Shown here piece by piece: positions 58,724-64,000 of a DNA stretch of 64,000 nt. Both the position numbers and the translations under genes were made by a program. Positions within the stretch are counted from its first letter, which is position 1, and each line of letters begins with the position of its first letter. The stretch spans positions 17,898,214 through 17,962,213 of the forward strand of contig CM036188.1 of NCBI GenBank assembly GCA_020631735.1, read 5' to 3'. The notes under the pieces were generated by a model, which did no database searches, had not been told where the DNA came from, and saw only the letters and a list, made by a program, of their open reading frames with translations. Source of the DNA: Saccharum officinarum. Its lineage: Eukaryota; Streptophyta; Magnoliopsida; Poales; Poaceae.

Positions 58724-58953
58724 GGCGCTAGCGACTTCGAGCAGTGATATCCATGTGGACTTTGTGGTTTATGTTATGAACTTATGGTTTATGTTGGACT
58801 TTATGTTAGATTTGTCATATCTATGTGGATTTGTGATATCTGTGGACTTCGATATGTTTCATGTGTGATATATATGTGGAATTGTGATATAGACATGTGG
58901 ATTTCGATATGTTTCATGTGTGATATATCTGTGGACTTCGATATGTTTCATGT

Positions 58954-59067
<114 letters not shown>

Positions 59068-59114
59068 TGTGCATGTAAAAACAGGAAAAAAAACAAAAAA
59101 AACAAAAAAAAATC

Positions 59115-59624
59115 CCAGCTTTGCCAAGAGCCAGGATGGCCAGCACTCGGCAAAGATGGAAAGTTGTTCACAAGAATTCCAGCTTTGCCGAGAGCCTGCC
59201 AGGCTGGCTCTCGGCAAAGGAGGGCTTTGCCGAGAGCCGTCCAGGCAGGCTCTCGGCAAAGATTTTTTTAAAAAAATAAAAAGTCTTTGCCGAGAGCCTG
59301 GTTGGACGGCTCTCGGCAAAGATTTTTTTAAAAAAAGGTCTTTGCCGAGAGCCGGCCAGCCCGGCTCTCGGGGAAGACGACGTCAACTTTGACGTTCCTC
59401 GACGGCGCCGTGAACTTTGCCGAGGGCGCTTCTGGCCTTCGGCAAAGTCTTTGTCGAGAGCCTGTCGCGTGGCTCTCGGCAAAGAATTCTTTGCCGAGAG
59501 CGTCTTTGCCGATAGCTCTTTGCCGAGAGCCACGTGGCAGGCTCTCGGCAAAGACTTTGCCGAGGGCTTTTAGGTCTTTGCCGAGGGCTCCCGGCTCTCG
59601 GCAAAGAAGTCAGATCCAGTAGTG
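59115..59624. repeat. CACTA right subterminal repeats and terminus
   Basis: Around twenty TTTGCCGAG/CTCGGCAAA motifs, mostly in inverted pairs, ending in the terminal repeat CCAGTAGTG at 59616-59624. Confidence 0.88.
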
Positions 59625-60070
59625 TTGGGGAGAGTAGCTGATGCCGGTGATGGCTAGGTAGCATGATTAGCGAGTAATAGCCCATAATCTCCTTCTGCTA
59701 GGAAGGACTTAGCCGATTGTATAACACTATCCCCCTAGTGTGCTATTCGTGGCGTGTCGTTGTAACTTTCACTATTTCTTGATCTTAATACAAAGATGCG
59801 CAAACCTTTTACGTATTCGAGAAAAAAAAAAGTAGCTGAAGCCATTGCTCTGGTTCTGAAGGCAAACGGGGAGATCAGGTGCTAGTGCTACCCTCTCTTT
59901 GACACACAGTCTTCCCACAGAGGATAGAGGAGTGGTGCAGCAGCTGACATAGAAGGTCGTGCACCTGGAGGCACACAAGGTGACAAGGGATACGAGTTGT
60001 GAGGTGGAGACTGGCCTTTCTGCATATCAATGGCTGTGCTTTGGCTGCTGCAATCAGCCAATCCTCTTGT
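59625..60070 (-). pseudogene. Duplicated FBA exon 1 start and promoter (right half)
   Basis: Continues the FBA match after the CACTA element: TTG(A/G)GGAGAGTAGC, the start-codon region and 5' flank (59831-60070) matching 63784-64000 to the window edge. A LINE tail interrupts it at 59646-59830. The start codon is altered (GAAGCCATTG: ATG retained but upstream sequence differs) and the TATA-like CATATAAGG of the gene is CATAGAAGG here. The duplicated part probably extends beyond 60070; the window end prevents comparison. Confidence 0.85.
59646..59830 (+). mobile_element. LINE (non-LTR retrotransposon) 3' fragment
   Basis: A 185-bp 5'-truncated insertion ending CTTAATACAAAGATGCGCAA...ACGTATTCGAG plus A10, the typical 3' end of a grass LINE. 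It is flanked by a 13-bp target duplication, AGTAGCTGATGCC at 59633-59645 and AGTAGCTGAAGCC at 59831-59843 (one mismatch). No coding sequence remains. Confidence 0.85.
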
Positions 60071-60811
60071 CACCCTCTCTTTTGTTCTGTCTCTGGCAGA
60101 TATTTCCCTTTCTCTTCATCTGTGTACTGTGTAAAACTTGCAAAAGAAACATTTTCCTCTTTGATCGACGACGACGTGAGCCGTAAATATTGGATGTGCA
60201 TTCTTGACCTCAAGATGGATCCTGCCTGATGAGGAATTCTGGGTTTCTGTGGGCGGATTTCACCACCAACTGTTGCCCGTTCGTGTCTGTGTCATCATAG
60301 ATTGCATCACTGAAATTGCCCAGTTGTCAGTTATTCCATGAAATTACAGTACATAATATTTTTCCAGTCAGTATTTGGTGGTAACAAACTCCAGCTCTGA
60401 GTTGTTTGCTGGATGCAGGGTTCCTTCTGTGACACCACACTTCTGGTCCTAGCTCCCAAAGGCAGAATTAATGGTGCTGCTTCTTGGGCCTAGCTGCACA
60501 AGGGACAACCACCACTCATTTTGAAACCTCCCAACCAAGATGCCAACATGAGGATTTCAACCGTACAGTAGTATAACATTCTGGAAGATCATTTGTGATT
60601 ACAATCTCCAAGGAATTTTTTTTTTCTCGTGGGCTTGCAAAAGACAACTGACATTGTCTAATGTCATACCATAAAAATTAATAAACCAGCTAGGAGATAA
60701 TAGAGAAAGGAAAATACAAATATAATATTTTGAATAATAAAAGTTGTTGCGCTCAGTAAATGGGAGAAAGGAAATTATAACAATTGCAAAAAAAAAAAAA
60801 ACTGTACCAGC
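60071..60811. other. Intergenic between FBA duplicate and tandem repeat
   Basis: No gene recognised. The left part may still be duplicated FBA promoter. A poly-T tract at 60617-60625 and a poly-A tract at 60787-60800 occur. The minus-strand frame of 171 codons at 60599-61114 is a product of the tandem repeat. Confidence 0.5.
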
Positions 60812-61175
60812 GAGCAAATTGACCCAATGGCACCTATTGATCTCCATGACAACGAAAGAAACAAAGTGCCATGAAAGTGATTTCACTATTGAATAACAAG
60901 AGCTGAACAGTGACAAAATGTTTACAAGAGCAAATTGGCCACACATGGCACCTATTGATCTCCATGACAGCGAGAGAACAAAGTGCCACGGAAGTGATTT
61001 CACTATTGAATAACAAAACCTACGAAAGAAACAAAGTGCCATGAAAGTGATTTCACTGTTGAATAACAAAAACTGAAGTGACAAAATGTTTACAAGAGCA
61101 AATTGGCCACACATGGCACCTATTGATCTCCATCACAGCGAAAGAAACAAAGTGCCACCAAAGTGATTTCCCTAT
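60812..61175. repeat. Tandem repeat downstream of FBA
   Basis: Three full and one partial unit containing GGCACCTATTGATCTCCATG, GAAAGAAACAAAGTGCCA and AAGTGATTTC(A/C)CTATTGAATAAC; units start near 60828, 60947 and 61106, with a partial one at 61020. Confidence 0.8.
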
Positions 61176-61521
61176 TGTATACTACTGTTGGCCATAGGAG
61201 GGAGATACCTATGTGCTGCATTTCTGTAGCAGGGGAGTGAGCCGAAGAGCGTGCTACAAGTTTCAGTGATCTATAGAATCAATTTCTACCTCTGACCCTA
61301 TAAATTTGAGATAGGCTTATATATCAACTTTGAAAGTTATGGAATGTCAAATTTCAAACCAAATAGCCTAGTCCACTAAGTATATTCCAATTCCTCCAAA
61401 TGAAGGATCCAAACAGGCCTCAAGGTAGTAGTGAAATAGTGTATTTTTCCAGCTGAACCTGTAATGGCAGACTGCCTACAGTGCCCTAGAGGAACGTACT
61501 AGCAGCAATGGTATCGTCGTC
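61176..61521. other. 3' flank of FBA
   Basis: Holds the FBA 3' untranslated region on the minus strand. The block TCCAATTCCTCCAAATGAAG...CAAACAGGCC near 61387-61420 resembles one end of a grass MITE, but no partner end was found. Confidence 0.45.
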
Positions 61522-63797
61522 TTAGTAGCTGTAGTTCTTGACGAACATGCCCTCCTTGGCCGCAGCGGCCTCACCATCGCTGGTGTATTTGCCAAGCTGC
61601 GCCAGGGAATTGGCCTTGGCACGCAGCAGCAGCGCGTCCTGTGCTGCCTTCACGTTCTCAGGCCTGCCGCCCCATGTCTTGAGGCAGGTGTTCTGCAGCG
61701 CCCTAGCATAGGAGAATGACACATGCCACGGGTTGGGGCTCTGGTTCATGGCGTTCAGGTTCTGGGTCGCCTCAACCTCAGACTGCCCACCAGACAGGAA
61801 CTGCATGCATTGCACAAATAATTACAGTTCAGAACATCAAAAGACCATGTGTATCCGGGGAGAGAAACTTGTTAGCAAGAAGAGAGCTGACCATGATGCC
61901 AGGAACGGCAGGAGGGATCCTTCTGTGGAGGAGCTTGAGGGTGTACTCGGCTACTTGCTCAGGAGTGGCCTTCTCGTCGCACTCAGCACCAGGGGTAACC
62001 ATGCTGGGTTTGAGCAAGATGCCCTCAAACATCACATTGTTCTCAGCCATGTAGTAGAAGGTCTCTGCCCACACCTTCTGTGCGACCTCGAAGGTCCTCT
62101 CGATGCCGTGCTCACCATCAAGGAGGATTTCGGGCTCCACAATTGGCACCAGACCATTTTCCTAGCATTTCATTTCAACAGATATATAAGGTGTTTTTAA
62201 CTTTTTATATAGGAGTGTACATGCATGTTAAAAATAAAACCAATATGATGGTCCTTTAATTTTTCTACTGCTGAGAGTTCCGGACTTTTGAAAATGGTAG
62301 GATATATATATACCTGTGAAATGGCAGCATAGCGGGCAAGGCCCCAGGCAGCTTCCTTCACAGCAAGTTCAGATGGACCGTTGGGGATGCTGACAACAGT
62401 GCGCCTGTCACAGAACTTCACGTCACACTCACACATGGGATCTATATGTCACCACGTACATAACGACAGAAAGTAGCTGCCAATGCAGCAGGGGCACATT
62501 TCTCACCACTTGGCGAAGCGGGCACCAGCCTGGTAGTAGGCTGCTTCACGTGATCAAGACCTTGACACCACGACTCGTTGTTGGAGCCAGCAAGTGGCAC
62601 AAGACCCTGAGATTGAGCATAACTTCAGAGGTTTGCTGTTGCTTTCGATCTTGAAAGAGACTTGTCACAAGTCCAACAAATCTAGTTTCTAAGAACCTAC
62701 AACGCATGTCACATGTCGGTTTGGAGTCTACAACATACCTTGTCGACCTTGATACCAGGCACGATTCCCTGCTCATTAAGGACGTCAACAATCTTCTTGC
62801 CATCAACAGTTGACTGGTAGAGGGTCTCCTCGAAGAGGATAGCACCAGAGATGTACTGTCCCAGGCCTGGGGCACTGACAAGGAGGGTCCTGTAAGCCTG
62901 GCGGTTGGCCTCAGTGTTCTCAAGGCCAATGGAGTCGAGCCTCTTGCCGCAGGTAGCGTTCGACTCATCCATGGCAAGGATACCCCTTCCTGGTGATGCG
63001 ATGGTTTTCTGCAGCAAGAAGTATAACTTATGATATTCTGAACCATAACTGAAATGATCATAATACCTTTCTTTTCTCAATAGAAAAGAACAGTTACTTT
63101 TTCCAAGTTGATGAAATGTGCTCTCAAAAGTTGACCATAGCATGTCATACATATTATGAACCTTTCAGATGGATCACAGAACTTAAGCAGGACCTTTCAA
63201 AGTAATCTAAAATGTAATTGAACTAGCTAGCTTGTAGTTATCAAAATTATGTGTGCCTATACTGCTTCTTGGCCTATACTGGTGTTGACATGTACCAACC
63301 CAGTATACATACTCTTAGATGTCTAGTTCACAAATTCATCTCCTGCAGAACATTGCAATCCTAAACCAATACAAGGAGAGAATGCTGATTTAGACTAGCG
63401 TGTCTGCATAAATGAGTAATAAATTTTGGATCAAAACTGTCAAATGGTTTACCTTTCCTAATGAATCCTAAAACTTGCATAAGTTAAATCATGATAAACA
63501 AAACTAAAGTTTTCATGGTCGAAATAAGTTGTTTCAAACAGGGCCATATGTCATTTTTCTATTGATAATAACAAGCTTCTGCAATTTAATAACATAAAAC
63601 TAGCATGGTAATAAGCGCATAATTTTACTGCTGGTGTTCAGAAACAATACCGCGGTTTGGACAAGCTCATCAGCATAGGCGCTAGCACGGACAACCATGG
63701 AGACAGTCACCGGCTTGGGAGCAGCAGCCTGGCGTGTGGCACCCCATTCAGCCTTCTTGGGAAGGAAAGATGACTTGAGGAGAGTAGCAGATGCCAT
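61522..63797 (-). CDS. FBA: Fructose-bisphosphate aldolase, chloroplastic, class I; frameshift in exon 3
   Basis: Six exons: 63797-63651, 63008-62739, 62606-62507, 62404-62314, 62161-61892, 61800-61522, all with GT-AG introns. Apart from exon 3 the product is the plastid enzyme that cleaves or condenses fructose 1,6-bisphosphate in the Calvin cycle. It has a transit peptide (about residues 1-38), [32 protein letters not shown], the Schiff-base Lys in [13 protein letters not shown] (residue 257 if intact) and the C-terminal FVKNYSY. Exon 3 is 100 bp; the phases of its neighbours need 110, which would give 388 residues, the usual length. Reading [10 protein letters not shown] instead of the conserved REAAYYQ...GARFAKW segment, the frame is lost near 62552. 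Either this allele is a null or 10 bp are missing from the assembly. Confidence 0.9.
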
Positions 63798-63890
63798 TGC
63801 TCTGGTTCTGAAGGTGAACGAGGAGATCAGGTGCTACCCTCTCTTTGATGACACACAGTCGTTGAGACTTGAGAAGTGGTGCAGCAGCTG

Positions 63891-63900
63891 GCATATAAGG
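63891..63900 (-). promoter_or_regulatory. Probable TATA region of FBA
   Basis: On the minus strand CCTTATATGC lies about 95 bp before the ATG. In the duplicated promoter the same site reads CCTTCTATGT, so the motif is lost there. Confidence 0.45.
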
Positions 63901-64000
63901 TCGTGCACCTGGGGGCACACAAGGACAAGGGATATGAGCTGTGTGGTGGAGACTGGCCTTCTGGAAATGAATGGCTGTGCTTTGGTTGCTGCAATCAGCC

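Noticed and set aside
60599..61114. 171-codon minus-strand frame with hydrophobic repeats
   Set aside because: Follows the unit structure of the tandem repeat and has no recognised domain.

Overview
This window is nuclear DNA of a grass (Poaceae), probably a panicoid cereal. The evidence is a chloroplast-type class I fructose-bisphosphate aldolase gene (FBA), a NAC gene with plant introns, a DUF1618-type pseudogene (a family expanded in grasses), and nested Ty3/gypsy, Ty1/copia, PIF/Harbinger and CACTA elements.

The window is three contigs joined by two 100-N gaps: contig 1 (1-8538), contig 2 (8639-30136) and contig 3 (30237-64000). Bases 8639-22333 are the reverse complement of 30237-43917, and both arms start exactly at the first base after a gap. 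This is a dovetail overlap: contig 2 appears to be placed backwards and its 13.7-kb overlap with contig 3 was not merged. Contig 1 is a third version of the same DNA (about 31903-40452). I therefore read the three gypsy elements, three Harbinger ORF1 genes and two copia copies as one locus shown two or three times.

Layout in contig 3 orientation: NAC gene; DUF1618 pseudogene; PIF/Harbinger element split by a 7.5-kb gypsy element; an unclassified MULE-like repeat; a complete 4.7-kb copia element with a 5-bp target duplication; a second MULE-like repeat; a small MITE; a duplicated FBA 5' end split by a 9.9-kb CACTA transposon and then by a LINE tail; a tandem repeat; and the FBA gene, running off the window at its promoter. 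After correction NAC and FBA are about 36 kb apart and transcribed in the same direction.

Only NAC looks like an intact host gene. FBA has all six exons and good splice sites, but exon 3 is 10 bp shorter than its reading frame needs, so this allele or assembly is frameshifted. The transposable-element genes are all broken. Most stops in the gypsy polyprotein and CACTA transposase replace Trp, Gln or Arg codons by C-to-T type changes, as expected from decay of methylated DNA.
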